Assembly (NCBI GenBank): GCA_002345025.1
Contig: DDUX01000078.1
Coordinates: forward strand, 6,977-29,337
DNA from: Candidatus Accumulibacter iunctus
GTDB taxonomy: Bacteria > Pseudomonadota > Gammaproteobacteria > Burkholderiales > Rhodocyclaceae
Length of the DNA: 22,361 nucleotides
Direction: 5' to 3'
How positions within the stretch are numbered: position 1 is the stretch's first letter; each line of letters begins with the position of its first letter. The notes beneath the pieces are model-generated. The model had not been told where the DNA came from, did no database searches, and saw only the letters and a program-made list of their open reading frames with translations. The translations under genes and the position numbers were made by a program. Below are positions 1 through 9,484 of the stretch, piece by piece.

Positions 1-10
1 TGGCTCGGCC

Positions 11-17
11 GTTAGCC
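11..17 (+). other. Integron-type core site (cassette 5' boundary)
   Basis: The heptamer GTTAGCC fits the R' core-site pattern of integron recombination (G followed by TTRRRY-like bases), although the sixth base is C rather than a purine. In a real cassette the crossover lies between G11 and T12. It sits just upstream of the ribosome binding site of the first gene, where a cassette boundary is expected. Its exact reverse complement GGCTAAC occurs at 493-499, after the second gene. That is the relation expected between the 5' end of a cassette and the R'' site of its own attC. The ten bases before it would belong to the preceding attC or attI, and too little is visible to say which. Confidence 0.5.
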
Positions 18-30
18 GCGAGGAGAGGCC

Positions 31-270
31 ATGGCCCCTACCGTTGTCCGCGACGGTTCGTATAGGCTCTTCTTCTTTTCACGCGAAGAGCCGAGAATGC
101 ACATCCATGTGGCCCACCCACATGGGGAGGCCAAGTTCTGGTTGCAACCGAGTCTGGCGCTGGCCAACCACACTGGCCTGTCCAAGCAGGAACTGGCCTA
201 CGCTGAGCGCGTCGTCGCTCGCCACCTTGAGGAGATCATCGATGCCTGGCACGAACATTTCGGCGGCTGA
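31..270 (+). CDS. DUF4160 domain protein
   Basis: This 79-residue protein matches the DUF4160 family in length and in its landmarks. It has an N-terminal MAPTV start, a YRLFFFSREE strand, a PRMHIHV segment, GEAKFWL near the middle, and a C-terminal EIIDAWHEHF helix. The family is uncharacterised, but it is very commonly encoded directly before a DUF2442 gene, as here, and the pair behaves in genomes like a small mobile accessory module, possibly of toxin-antitoxin type. The start is supported by a strong AGGAGAGG ribosome binding site at 21-28. The 3' end overlaps the next gene by 29 bp, suggesting translational coupling. Family assignment is from remembered motifs. Biochemical function is unknown. 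Confidence 0.88.
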   Translation: MAPTVVRDGSYRLFFFSREEPRMHIHVAHPHGEAKFWLQPSLALANHTGLSKQELAYAERVVARHLEEIIDAWHEHFGG

Positions 271-541
271 AGTCACCCACGTCTCCATACACGGTTTCTG
301 GCTGCTTCTTGGCGATGAAGAGCTTCTCTTGCCGTTCTCTGAATTTCCTTGGTTCCGGCAGGCCACCATCGAGCAACTGACCACCATCGAATGGCCAAGC
401 CCGGATCATCTGTATTGGCCACTGCTGGATGTGGATTTGTCCGTTGCGTCCATCCGACGCCCGGAAGATTTCCCGCTCGTCTCGGCAGTATCGGCTAACC
501 CTGCGCTCCAGCCGGACGCGCCGCAAGCAGAGCGCCGCTGA
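242..541 (+). CDS. DUF2442 domain protein
   Basis: This 99-residue protein starts inside the preceding DUF4160 gene in another frame. The DUF2442 core covers about residues 8-80, with GFWLLLGDEELLLPF and FPWFRQAT segments, then IEWPSPDHLYWPLLDVDLSV, typical of the family's compact fold. The family is the usual partner of DUF4160 and has no established activity. The last 15 or so residues, from ANPALQ onward, do not look like family sequence. They are encoded by the attC-like palindrome, so the native protein probably ended near residue 80 and now reads through the recombination site. Ending inside attC is common for integron cassette genes. Confidence 0.85.
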   Translation: MPGTNISAAEVTHVSIHGFWLLLGDEELLLPFSEFPWFRQATIEQLTTIEWPSPDHLYWPLLDVDLSVASIRRPEDFPLVSAVSANPALQPDAPQAERR

Positions 542-558
542 GCTTCGCGCATTCGCGC
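493..558 (+). repeat. Degenerate attC-like recombination site
   Basis: The 5' half looks like an integron attC: core GGCTAAC at 493-499, then CCTGCGCTCCAGCCGGAC. The 3' half contains GCCGCTGAGCTTCGCGC, which pairs imperfectly with CTCCAGC to give the extrahelical-base geometry of such sites. The final R' site should read GTTAGCC. Instead the aligned bases are ATTCGCG, three mismatches of seven, so the right end is mutated or cut off. The site overlaps the 3' end of the DUF2442 gene. It stops just before the 21-bp repeat at 560-580, which may have destroyed it. The call rests on pattern recognition; a covariance search for attC would test it. Confidence 0.5.
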
Positions 559-559
559 A

Positions 560-580
560 TTTCGGTGACAGTATACTCAA
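560..580 (+). repeat. 21-bp inverted repeat, left copy (GACAGTATACT motif)
   Basis: The 21 bases contain TTTCGGTGACAGTATACT and match the reverse complement of 2449-2469 at 19 of 21 positions. The two copies face each other across the serine dehydratase gene. From memory, GGGGACAGTATACTT-type sequences recur in many proteobacterial genomes near REP-associated tyrosine transposases (RAYT/Y1 family), so this may be an end sequence of a non-autonomous element. No transposase is present in the window. Confidence 0.6.
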
Positions 581-902
581 ATCCGGGTCACGCCGACCCT
601 CTGGCCCGTCGGCGGCTTCGGCAGCCGGGCGGGCGCCGGTGCCGTACCGTTGGGAGTCGCCGCATCGTGCGTCAAGCCTGAACTTCCGGCCCAAGGCAAG
701 GCTCTCACTTCCGGGAGCCGGCGGTACGCGCCGACGCTCGGCGGCGACTCCGACTGCGGCGACGGCGAAGTTGGGCCAGGGGACCGGCCAATTGCCGCGT
801 CACGCTGACTTCGCGCTGCCTGCGGCTGCGGCCAGCGCGTCGGCGCCACCGGCGGAGCTTCACTGACGGATTCCTGAGTTTCCCGAGAGGCACAGCGAGC
901 CC
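581..902. other. Gene-free spacer upstream of serine dehydratase
   Basis: About 320 bp with no recognisable gene. The open frames crossing it are arginine- and alanine-rich GC artefacts without family features. No clear sigma-70 promoter or riboswitch is evident. A modest purine-rich GAGAGG at about 885-890 lies some 12 bases before the next ATG and may act as its ribosome binding site. Confidence 0.5.
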
Positions 903-2141
903 ATGAAATCCCTGCAGGAACTCTACCGCATCGGCCTCGGCCCTTCGAGGAGCCACACCATGGGACCGCGCTTTGCCGCGACGGCGTTCAGCGCCGCCAA
1001 CCCGACGGCGGCACGTCTGCGCGTCACGCTCTACGGCACGCTTGCGGCCACCGGTCGGGGCCATCTCACCGATCTGGCGGTCAGCGCGCCGTTCTCGCCG
1101 ACACCGGTCGATATCGTCTGGCTGCCCGCCCTGTCGCTGCCGCGCCACCCCAATGGGATGCAGTTCGAGGCACTCGACGCCAGCGGCCGCGTCCTGGCGG
1201 CGCGCGTCGTTTACTCCGTTGGCGGCGGAGCCCTGCTCGACGAGGACGGGCAGCCCGACGGCGGCGGCGAGGTCTATCCGCATGCCGGCATGGACGCGGT
1301 TCTCGACGAGACCGAACGCGAAGGCCTGCGCATCTGGGAGATCGTCGACCGCCACGAAGGGCCGGCGATCTGGTCTCACCTGGCCAGCGTCTGGAGGAGC
1401 ATGCAGCAGACGATCGCAACCGGCCTGAACGCGGAAGGACGTCTGCCCGGGACGCTGCACGTGCCACGCAAGGCTTCGGCCTATCACGCCCGCGCGCAGA
1501 GCCTCTCGGGCTACTTCGGCCAGACCGCTCTGCAGTTCGCCTACGCACTGGCGGTGTCGGAAGAGAATGCCGCCGGCGGCGAGGTGGTGACGGCGCCGAC
1601 CTGCGGTGCCTGCGGCGTGTTGCCCGCGGTCCTCTTCTTCCTGCAACAGAATGCGCGGCTACCGGACGAGAAGATTCACCGCGCGCTGGCGACGGCGGGG
1701 ATGATCGGCAACATCGTCAAGCGCAACGCGTCGATCTCGGGGGCCGAAGTCGGCTGCCAGGGCGAGGTCGGAACGGCCTGCGCGATGGCGGCCGGCGCCG
1801 CCGCGCAACTCCTGGGGGGTTCGGTACGACAGATCGAGTATGCGGCGGAGATGGGACTGGAACATCATCTCGGCCTGACCTGCGACCCGATCGGCGGCTA
1901 TGTGCAGATTCCCTGCATCGAACGCAATGCCATCGCCGCCGTCCGCGCTGTCGACTGCGCGGCCTACGCCCTGCTCTCGGACGGCCACCACATCCTCTCC
2001 TTCGACGAGGTGGTGCGCACGATGTGGGAGACGGGCTGCGATCTGAAGGCGGGTTACCGGGAGACGGCGCGCGGCGGTCTCGCCAGAATCCATGCCCTGC
2101 GCGGGCAGGGTGCCAGCGGCTTTCAGGGCATGGGGAGTTGA
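903..2141 (+). CDS. sdaA: L-serine ammonia-lyase, iron-sulfur dependent, single chain
   Basis: This 412-residue enzyme would deaminate L-serine to pyruvate and ammonia in the cytoplasm, using a 4Fe-4S cluster as Lewis acid. The N-terminal beta domain opens with the family motif, here GLGPSRSHTMGP at residues 11-22. The alpha domain carries APTCGACGVLP (231-241), VGCQGEVGTAC (283-293) and CDPIGGYVQIPC (327-338). Cys285, Cys327 and Cys338 have the spacing, 42 then 11, of the cluster ligands described for type 2 L-serine dehydratase. At 412 residues it is somewhat shorter than the usual 450-460. There is no cysteine near the C-terminus, so the inhibitory C-terminal cysteine reported in some homologs is absent. 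It stands alone, with neither a serine transporter nor gcv genes nearby. Confidence 0.93.
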   Translation: MKSLQELYRIGLGPSRSHTMGPRFAATAFSAANPTAARLRVTLYGTLAATGRGHLTDLAVSAPFSPTPVDIVWLPALSLPRHPNGMQFEALDASGRVLAARVVYSVGGGALLDEDGQPDGGGEVYPHAGMDAVLDETEREGLRIWEIVDRHEGPAIWSHLASVWRSMQQTIATGLNAEGRLPGTLHVPRKASAYHARAQSLSGYFGQTALQFAYALAVSEENAAGGEVVTAPTCGACGVLPAVLFFLQQNARLPDEKIHRALATAGMIGNIVKRNASISGAEVGCQGEVGTACAMAAGAAAQLLGGSVRQIEYAAEMGLEHHLGLTCDPIGGYVQIPCIERNAIAAVRAVDCAAYALLSDGHHILSFDEVVRTMWETGCDLKAGYRETARGGLARIHALRGQGASGFQGMGS

Positions 2142-2448
2142 GGATCGCGCCGCCGCGGTGGGTGACAAGCTGCGATCCGCTTCCCGGCCTGCGCTCCGTT
2201 GCCGCGGTCGGGCGGCATCGTCGCCCGCTCGCGGTGCAGAGAATCCGGCAACCACACGCGAGCTGCCGTCACTGCCTCGATCGCCCGCCAAGCAGGACGG
2301 GCTGCAACCGCGTCGCCGCACGGTTCACAGTCAGGGGCAGGTAGCCGATCGCAGGCGCGGCCGGCTGCCAGCGAATCGGCGCCTGGACACGGCTGCCGCT
2401 CCGCAGAGACGCTTGCTGTGAACGAAGTGCGCAAGGCTTCGCATCGAG
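2142..2448. other. Gene-free spacer between convergent genes
   Basis: About 307 bp separate the stop of the serine dehydratase gene from the stop of the convergent oxygenase gene. No recognisable coding sequence or strong T-tailed terminator is present. The frames open here on both strands look like GC-driven shadows. It ends at the right-hand copy of the 21-bp repeat. Confidence 0.5.
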
Positions 2449-2469
2449 TTAAGTATACTGTCCCCGAAA
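2449..2469 (-). repeat. 21-bp inverted repeat, right copy; contains the oxygenase stop codon
   Basis: Read on the minus strand this is TTTCGGGGACAGTATACT plus three more bases, and it matches the copy at 560-580 at 19 of 21 positions. Its terminal TAA is the stop codon of the 2OG-Fe(II) oxygenase gene, so the last residues of that protein (GFRGQYT) are encoded by the repeat and its edge. Confidence 0.6.
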
Positions 2470-3453
2470 CCCCAGGCACTCGGCGTCGTGACACCAGACT
2501 CCCAGCCCTTTCCGCCGCCACTCGCTCTCGCCGAAGACGAAGGGTTCGCATGTGGCACCCCGCGGTACCACGCGGTGAATGTGTTCCTTTTCCGGGACGA
2601 GCGGACCGACGATGCCGGGCGCCATCGTCAGCGGCTCGATGCGTGCGTCCAGTGGCGGATTGATGAAGGCCGGCACGGAAACCCGGTCGCGTGTCGTCGG
2701 ACTGATCACCCGGTGCGGTGCCGCCCGGAAGTAACCCCGGCTGAGGATTTCGAGCAATTCGCCGACATTGACCGCCAGGATCCCGGGTTGAGGCGGCACT
2801 GGCCACCAATCGCCGTTCCGGTCCTGAACTTCGAGGCCGCCGGTCGAATCCTGCAAGAGGATGGTGATCCAGCTCCAGTCGCAATGCGCGGCGACGCCGC
2901 TGCGCGGGGCCCCGCCCGGACGCGCGTGGTAGCAAATGAGCTTCAGCAGCAGATACGGTGGCTCGGCGGACAGGCTTTCAGCATGCCGGTCCGGCAGACC
3001 CAGGCTTTCGCCCAGAGCAGCCAGAAGGCGGAATCCCAGCACCTGAACCGCTTCCATATACTGCAACACTGTGGCGGCAAACGCCGCGTCGGGCCAGGGA
3101 TTGGCTCCGGCCAGGCGGTAGTGGTCCGGCCTGCCTTCCGACCAGGCCCCTTCTGGCCACTCGGCCGCGAAATGCAGCTGCTCACGCCAGTCGCGGCTGT
3201 TGTTCATCTGCGAGAAGCCACGATGATTTGCGAAATGCCGGATGTGCAGGCGCTCCTTTTCCGCCGCCGTTTGGCAAAAGAACTTTTCCGCATCGGCGAG
3301 GACCGCTGTCCACAGGGCAGCGGGAATCCCGTGGTTCTTCAGCAGCAGAAAACCCGCGTCGCGGCACGCTGCGCCGATCCCGCGCACGAAAGCCGCGCGC
3401 CCGGTTCCGCCCGCGGCAAGCCCCGATGCATCAAGAGTGACTGGAAACGCCAT
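2449..3453 (-). CDS. 2-oxoglutarate/Fe(II)-dependent oxygenase, isopenicillin N synthase-like, likely altered 3' end
   Basis: This 334-residue protein belongs to the isopenicillin N synthase-like family of 2OG-Fe(II) oxygenases. The N-terminal DIOX_N-type part (residues 20-100) includes GFLLLKNHGIP and NHRGFSQ. The jelly-roll core has the facial triad His190-x-Asp192 (AAHCDWSWITILLQD) and His247 (APHRVISP), with Arg257-x-Ser259 (RVSVPAF) for 2-oxoglutarate. The substrate cannot be predicted. After about residue 275 the sequence no longer resembles the family's usual C-terminus, and the stop comes from the repeat at 2449-2469, so the gene may be truncated and patched. Its start overlaps the 3' end of the upstream deoxyribosyltransferase-like gene by 23 bp, which implies co-translation; the ribosome binding site is weak. 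Confidence 0.85.
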   Translation of the reverse strand: MAFPVTLDASGLAAGGTGRAAFVRGIGAACRDAGFLLLKNHGIPAALWTAVLADAEKFFCQTAAEKERLHIRHFANHRGFSQMNNSRDWREQLHFAAEWPEGAWSEGRPDHYRLAGANPWPDAAFAATVLQYMEAVQVLGFRLLAALGESLGLPDRHAESLSAEPPYLLLKLICYHARPGGAPRSGVAAHCDWSWITILLQDSTGGLEVQDRNGDWWPVPPQPGILAVNVGELLEILSRGYFRAAPHRVISPTTRDRVSVPAFINPPLDARIEPLTMAPGIVGPLVPEKEHIHRVVPRGATCEPFVFGESEWRRKGLGVWCHDAECLGFRGQYT

Positions 3454-4210
3454 CGGCCGGCAGCTCGAAATGCGGATCGAAAATCAACCGATCGTCAAAC
3501 CGGAAACGCTCGCGCAGCTCGTGCTCCTCCCAGGTGAGGGCAGCCTTGAGAAGTGTGCGCACGACTTCGTCCGGTGTCGCTTGGCGCTCGATCAGCCAGC
3601 GGCGCCCGAGCATCGGCTCCCTTGCGCCGCTCTGGTGGTTGCATTCAGCCTTGCTGATGCGCACGCTCAGATGTCCGGCAATGGCCTCCGGGATGAACGA
3701 ATAGCCCGGAACGGATACCCGCCGCAGCACGGCGGCGAGCTTGTCGAGGCTGAGCTCGCTTGCCGCCTGCCGCGCCAGATGGATCGCGAATGCCGTGGCA
3801 TCGGCCACGGTAGCGAATACCTCTACGCCGTGCTTTTCTGCCATGGCCCGCAGGAAGACGCGGCCGCGGTTGATATCGTCGATCTCCCGGGGCGCCAGGG
3901 TTCTGCCATGCAACACCGCGTTCTCGGGCAGATCAGTCAGCGCCAGCGCCAGTTTCCCTGATTCGCCGATGCGGTAGGCGCATTCCGCCACGCTGGCTAC
4001 GCCACAGGTTGCTTCGTTGACGACGAACAGCCAGACATCGGCGGCGGACCGGGCTTCCATTTCGGCGTACTGATGGGCTGGTGTCCACTCGCCGTCGGCA
4101 AGTTGCGGATTGTAAAAGGTGACACCGGCGTCACGGAGCAGCGGGATGGCGACATCCGCCCGCCAACTGGTCGTTCCGCAAGCGCCACCAAGAAAAACCT
4201 GTACCGGCAT
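3431..4210 (-). CDS. Nucleoside 2-deoxyribosyltransferase-like protein with C-terminal extension
   Basis: This is a 259-residue protein. Residues 1-140 look like the nucleoside 2-deoxyribosyltransferase-like family (Rossmann-type): FLGGACGTTSWR at 6-17, VTFYNPQL at 30-37, WLFVVNEATCGVASVAE at 60-76 with a likely catalytic acid at Glu76 or close to it, and IGESGKLALAL at 81-91. Members exchange or hydrolyse bases on deoxynucleosides, but this sub-branch is uncharacterised. Residues 150-259 form an extension I cannot assign, with LGRRWLIERQATPDEVV and IFDPHFEL. The open frame extends far upstream through the ygiQ gene, but the ATG at 4210 has a good AAAGG ribosome binding site six bases away and marks the start of homology. 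It lies 26 bp after ygiQ and overlaps the oxygenase gene by 23 bp. Confidence 0.8.
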   Translation of the reverse strand: MPVQVFLGGACGTTSWRADVAIPLLRDAGVTFYNPQLADGEWTPAHQYAEMEARSAADVWLFVVNEATCGVASVAECAYRIGESGKLALALTDLPENAVLHGRTLAPREIDDINRGRVFLRAMAEKHGVEVFATVADATAFAIHLARQAASELSLDKLAAVLRRVSVPGYSFIPEAIAGHLSVRISKAECNHQSGAREPMLGRRWLIERQATPDEVVRTLLKAALTWEEHELRERFRFDDRLIFDPHFELPADGVSSHS

Positions 4211-4236
4211 GTTGAACCTTTCGCTGACCGTATGCC

Positions 4237-6423
<2,187 letters not shown>

Positions 6424-6432
6424 GGTGCGGCG

Positions 6433-6438
6433 ATTCTA
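6433..6438 (-). promoter_or_regulatory. Possible -10 element for ygiQ
   Basis: Minus-strand TAGAAT lies ten bases upstream of the ygiQ start codon. A similar TAGAATCG occurs at 11106-11099 upstream of the DUF4239/pqi operon. No matching -35 hexamer is visible, so this is weak. Just upstream, 6447-6462 is a perfect 16-bp GC-only palindrome, which could be an operator or only a base-composition effect. Confidence 0.25.
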
Positions 6439-6562
6439 CAGCAAGCGCCGGCGCGCGCCGGCAGAACCCGCCGCGCCCGCAAGCAACGGCGGTGATCGGC
6501 GGCAGCGGCAGTGACCGCCGGCGCTGCGGTGAAGACGGCCGACGGCGCCCTTCAGCCGCAGC

Positions 6563-7165
6563 TCAGCGGCCATCCCGGGCGCGGATCGCCGCCGCGATGT
6601 CGCGCGCGAGCGCGGCAATCGCCCGGCTGTGCGCTGCCGCCAGCGCGTCGTAGTCGCCGCCCTCGCCTGCCGGCACCGCTTCACGCAGCGTGCTGCGGCC
6701 GCTCGTCGCCGTGCCGCCGGCCGCCGTGCTGCGGACCACCCAGACGGCGTCGAGGACGCTCCCCTGGCCGCGGACCGAGTCGAAGCGCTGGATATCGACA
6801 CTGACCCGGTACGCCGGGTCGAAGCTCTCGGCCAGCGGCCCGCTGACGACTCGCGGCGTACCGAGCAGGTTCGCCAGGTCTTCCGCCAGCGTGCGTGCAA
6901 TGCTGCTGGAAAGCGGCGCCGCCCAGCGATTGAACTCGTCGACGAACACCCGGTTGGCACCCTTGTGGACGACGAACTGTGGCCGGTCCACCGCTGCCGG
7001 CACGGCGACGCTGTCGACCGCCACGGCGACGCTCAACGGCGGACTCGCCGTGTCGGGAACGGCCGTCGCCGCCAGCGCGTAGAAGCGGGCCGGCGGCGAC
7101 GCGCAACCCGCCAGCGACAGGGCCAGAACCAGGCCGACGATTCCTGCTGCACGCGCTCCGATCAT
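6563..7165 (-). CDS. pqiC: PqiC-like outer-membrane lipoprotein (ABC-type transport auxiliary)
   Basis: This 200-residue protein has a lipoprotein signal peptide: a hydrophobic stretch at residues 8-19, then the lipobox LAGC with Cys21. The mature part matches the PqiC/DUF330 auxiliary lipoprotein fold: RFYAL at the start, a VAVDSVAVPAAVDRPQFVV region, and FNRWAAPLSSSIARTLAEDLA, typical of the family. In the E. coli Pqi system this lipoprotein sits on the inner face of the outer membrane and interacts with PqiB. Its start overlaps the pqiB stop by ATGA, so the two are translationally coupled. It is the last gene of the five-gene minus-strand operon. Its length is typical. Confidence 0.9.
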   Translation of the reverse strand: MIGARAAGIVGLVLALSLAGCASPPARFYALAATAVPDTASPPLSVAVAVDSVAVPAAVDRPQFVVHKGANRVFVDEFNRWAAPLSSSIARTLAEDLANLLGTPRVVSGPLAESFDPAYRVSVDIQRFDSVRGQGSVLDAVWVVRSTAAGGTATSGRSTLREAVPAGEGGDYDALAAAHSRAIAALARDIAAAIRARDGR

Positions 7166-8847
7166 TCCTGTGTCTCCTCGCTCTTGCCCCGCAGCAGCGC
7201 CTCCGGATGACGCTCGAGATAGTCGGCCAGGACACGGATCGACTGCGCCGCGCGCTTGACCTCGACGACGGTGGCCTGCAGCTCGGACATCAGCTGCGAG
7301 TCCGGAGCAACCGCCTTGCCGGCACCGGCGAAGGTGCGCTCGGCCGCCACCAGCGTGCGCCGCGTCTCGGCGATGGTGCTCGTCAGCTCCGGCGTCAGCT
7401 CGCCATCCCAGCGCTTCACCAGCGCATCGACGTCCTGCAGGGTCTTCGCCAGCGTTGCCAGCGACTGCTGCAGATCCTTGCCGATCGCCTCGAAGGGCAG
7501 TGCCTCGACCTTCGCCAGGATGCTCGTCAGGCGCGCCTCGATGTCGGTGAAACTGCCCTTGACCGACGGGAAGACCGGCGGATCGCTGTGCCAGTCGATC
7601 TTCGCCTTCGGTGCCTGCGGCACGTAGGTCAGCGCGACGTAGAGCTGGCCGGTGAGCAGGCTGCCAGGCTGCAACTGCGCCCGCAAGCCGCGTGCCACCA
7701 GCCCGTCCATCAACGCGTGCCGCACCGCCGGGGTGAGTGCCTTGCTGCCGCCAGTGAGCACCTGCGGATCGGCAAGTACGTCGATGAAGCGCTGCGGATA
7801 CGCCGCCACCAGCACGCGTGCGCGCACCGAGACATCCTTCTTCCGCCGATCCGCTACCAGCCGGACCGAAACGACCTCGCCGATCGGCATGCCGAGGAAG
7901 GTCATCGGCGCACCGACCGCCAGCCCGCGCACCGACTCGTCGAAGTGCAGGACATAGTGGATCGAGCCGCGCTCCGGCGCCTTCATTGCCGCCACCTGGT
8001 CGCCGAAGAGCTCGAAGGCGGTGTCGGCCGCCGCCGGCTCGGCATCGGCGTTGTCCGCCGGCGTATCGAAGGCCAGACCGCCAATCAGGATCGAGGTCAG
8101 CGACTCGGTCCGCACCTCGAGGCCGTTGGCGTTGAGCGAGACGTCGAGTCCGCTCGCCTGCCAGAAGCGCGTCTCGTTCTTGACGTAACGATCGTAGGGC
8201 GCGTTGATGAAGACCCGGATCGTCAGCCCGCGGCCATCGTCATTGAGCTGGTACGACGCCACCTGGCCGACCTGCAGGCGCCGGAAGTAGATTGGCGTGC
8301 CGAAACCGAGCGAGCCGAGGTTGGCCGCGGTCAGCCGGAAATAGCGCCCTGGCGCATTGGCGGCGACGACCGGCGGCACCGCCAGCGCCGTGAACGAGCG
8401 CACCCGCTCGCTGCCCGTGCCGATCTGCATGCCGATGTACGACCCCGAAAGCAGGGTTCCGAGGCCGCTGACGCCGCCGGCCGCGATACGCGCACTGACG
8501 ACCCAGAAGGCCGTGCCGTCGACCAGCCAGTCGCGCGCCGCCGGTGTCATCTGCACGCTGGCGAGAATCCGTTGCCGATCCGGCGCGACGCGCAGCGATT
8601 CGATGCGGCCGACGTCGACACCGTTGTACTTCACCGTCGTCTTGCCGGCCTCGAGCCCGTCGGCCGATGCGAAGCTGATCTCGATCGTCGGTCCCTCGGC
8701 GAGCAGCTTCTGCACAGCGATCCAGCCGCCGAGCAGGGCAGCGATGATCGGGATGATCCACACCGCCGACAGGCGGCTGCGCTTGCGCGCCGTCACCTCC
8801 GCCAGCGGCAGCTCGGCAGCCTGCGGCGCCGCCTCTCGTTCAGCCAT
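7162..8847 (-). CDS. pqiB: PqiB-like MCE-domain periplasmic bridge protein
   Basis: This 561-residue protein has a short cytoplasmic N-terminus rich in Glu and Ala, one transmembrane helix at about residues 28-46 (VWIIPIIAALLGGWIAV) and three MCE domains. Domain cores are visible at DGLEAGKTTVKYNGVDVG (63-80), GSLGFGTPIYFRRLQVGQV (178-196) and VRGLAVGAPMTFLGMPIGEV (306-325). The C-terminal 120 residues are predicted helical. This matches E. coli PqiB, whose MCE rings and coiled-coil needle span the periplasm for lipid transport. It overlaps pqiA2 by 8 bp upstream and pqiC by 4 bp downstream. The length is close to the usual 545. The big plus-strand open frame opposite is a shadow. Confidence 0.94.
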   Translation of the reverse strand: MAEREAAPQAAELPLAEVTARKRSRLSAVWIIPIIAALLGGWIAVQKLLAEGPTIEISFASADGLEAGKTTVKYNGVDVGRIESLRVAPDRQRILASVQMTPAARDWLVDGTAFWVVSARIAAGGVSGLGTLLSGSYIGMQIGTGSERVRSFTALAVPPVVAANAPGRYFRLTAANLGSLGFGTPIYFRRLQVGQVASYQLNDDGRGLTIRVFINAPYDRYVKNETRFWQASGLDVSLNANGLEVRTESLTSILIGGLAFDTPADNADAEPAAADTAFELFGDQVAAMKAPERGSIHYVLHFDESVRGLAVGAPMTFLGMPIGEVVSVRLVADRRKKDVSVRARVLVAAYPQRFIDVLADPQVLTGGSKALTPAVRHALMDGLVARGLRAQLQPGSLLTGQLYVALTYVPQAPKAKIDWHSDPPVFPSVKGSFTDIEARLTSILAKVEALPFEAIGKDLQQSLATLAKTLQDVDALVKRWDGELTPELTSTIAETRRTLVAAERTFAGAGKAVAPDSQLMSELQATVVEVKRAAQSIRVLADYLERHPEALLRGKSEETQE

Positions 8848-9484
8848 CTCCGTGCCTCTCCTGTTGCGGCAGATCCCAGATCAGCCGCGGGTCGAAACTG
8901 TTCACCGCCAGCATCGTCACGACGACGACGCCGGCGAAGAAGATGACGCCTGCGCCCGGCTCGACCCACATCAGCGGCCGCAACTGGATCAGCGCGACGA
9001 CGAAGGTGTCGACGAAGACGTCGAGCATCGACCAGCGGCCGATGAACTTCAGCAGGCGATACAGGCGGACGCGCTGCCCGTTCGACCGCACCGAACCGCG
9101 CTGCACCGTCAGCAGCAGGTAGGCGAGCGCGATCAGCTTACCGAGCGGGATGGTGACGCTGGCGACGAAGACGACGATCGCCAGTGGCCACGACGTCGGC
9201 GACCAGAGTTCGACGACGCCCTGCATGATCGTGTCGCTGACGGCGCCGAGCGGCGTGTTGGTGGTCATCACCGGCAGCAGGTTGGCGGGAACGTAGAGCA
9301 CCAGCGCGGTGATCGCCAGCGCCCAGCTGCGCTCGATGCTCGCCGGCCGCCGGCTGTGCAGCCGCTCGCCGCAGCGCGGACAGTGGTCGACGCCGCCGGC
9401 CGCCGGCAGCCGGACGACGAGGCCGCAGGCCTCGCAACCGGCGAGCCCGAGCGAGCGCGCGCTGACGAACCCGGCAGTCCTCAT
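8840..9484 (-). CDS. pqiA: PqiA family inner-membrane protein, second half
   Basis: This 214-residue protein corresponds to one of the two repeats found in the single long PqiA of E. coli. It begins with a zinc-ribbon-like motif, CxxC at Cys17/Cys20 and CPRC at Cys35/Cys38. Four hydrophobic segments follow, including ALAITALVLYVPANLLPVM (55-73) and the family signature GRWSMLDVFVD. It ends near SFDPRLIWDLP. PqiA is thought to feed lipid to, or take it from, the PqiB tunnel at the inner membrane. The ATG at 9484 overlaps the previous gene's TGA. The open frame continues upstream without homology, so this start is preferred. Confidence 0.9.
   Translation of the reverse strand: MRTAGFVSARSLGLAGCEACGLVVRLPAAGGVDHCPRCGERLHSRRPASIERSWALAITALVLYVPANLLPVMTTNTPLGAVSDTIMQGVVELWSPTSWPLAIVVFVASVTIPLGKLIALAYLLLTVQRGSVRSNGQRVRLYRLLKFIGRWSMLDVFVDTFVVALIQLRPLMWVEPGAGVIFFAGVVVVTMLAVNSFDPRLIWDLPQQERHGDG

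Noticed and set aside
6979..8946. 655-residue plus-strand open frame opposite pqiB/pqiC
   Set aside because: Antisense shadow of the MCE protein, with Arg/His-rich composition and no domain.
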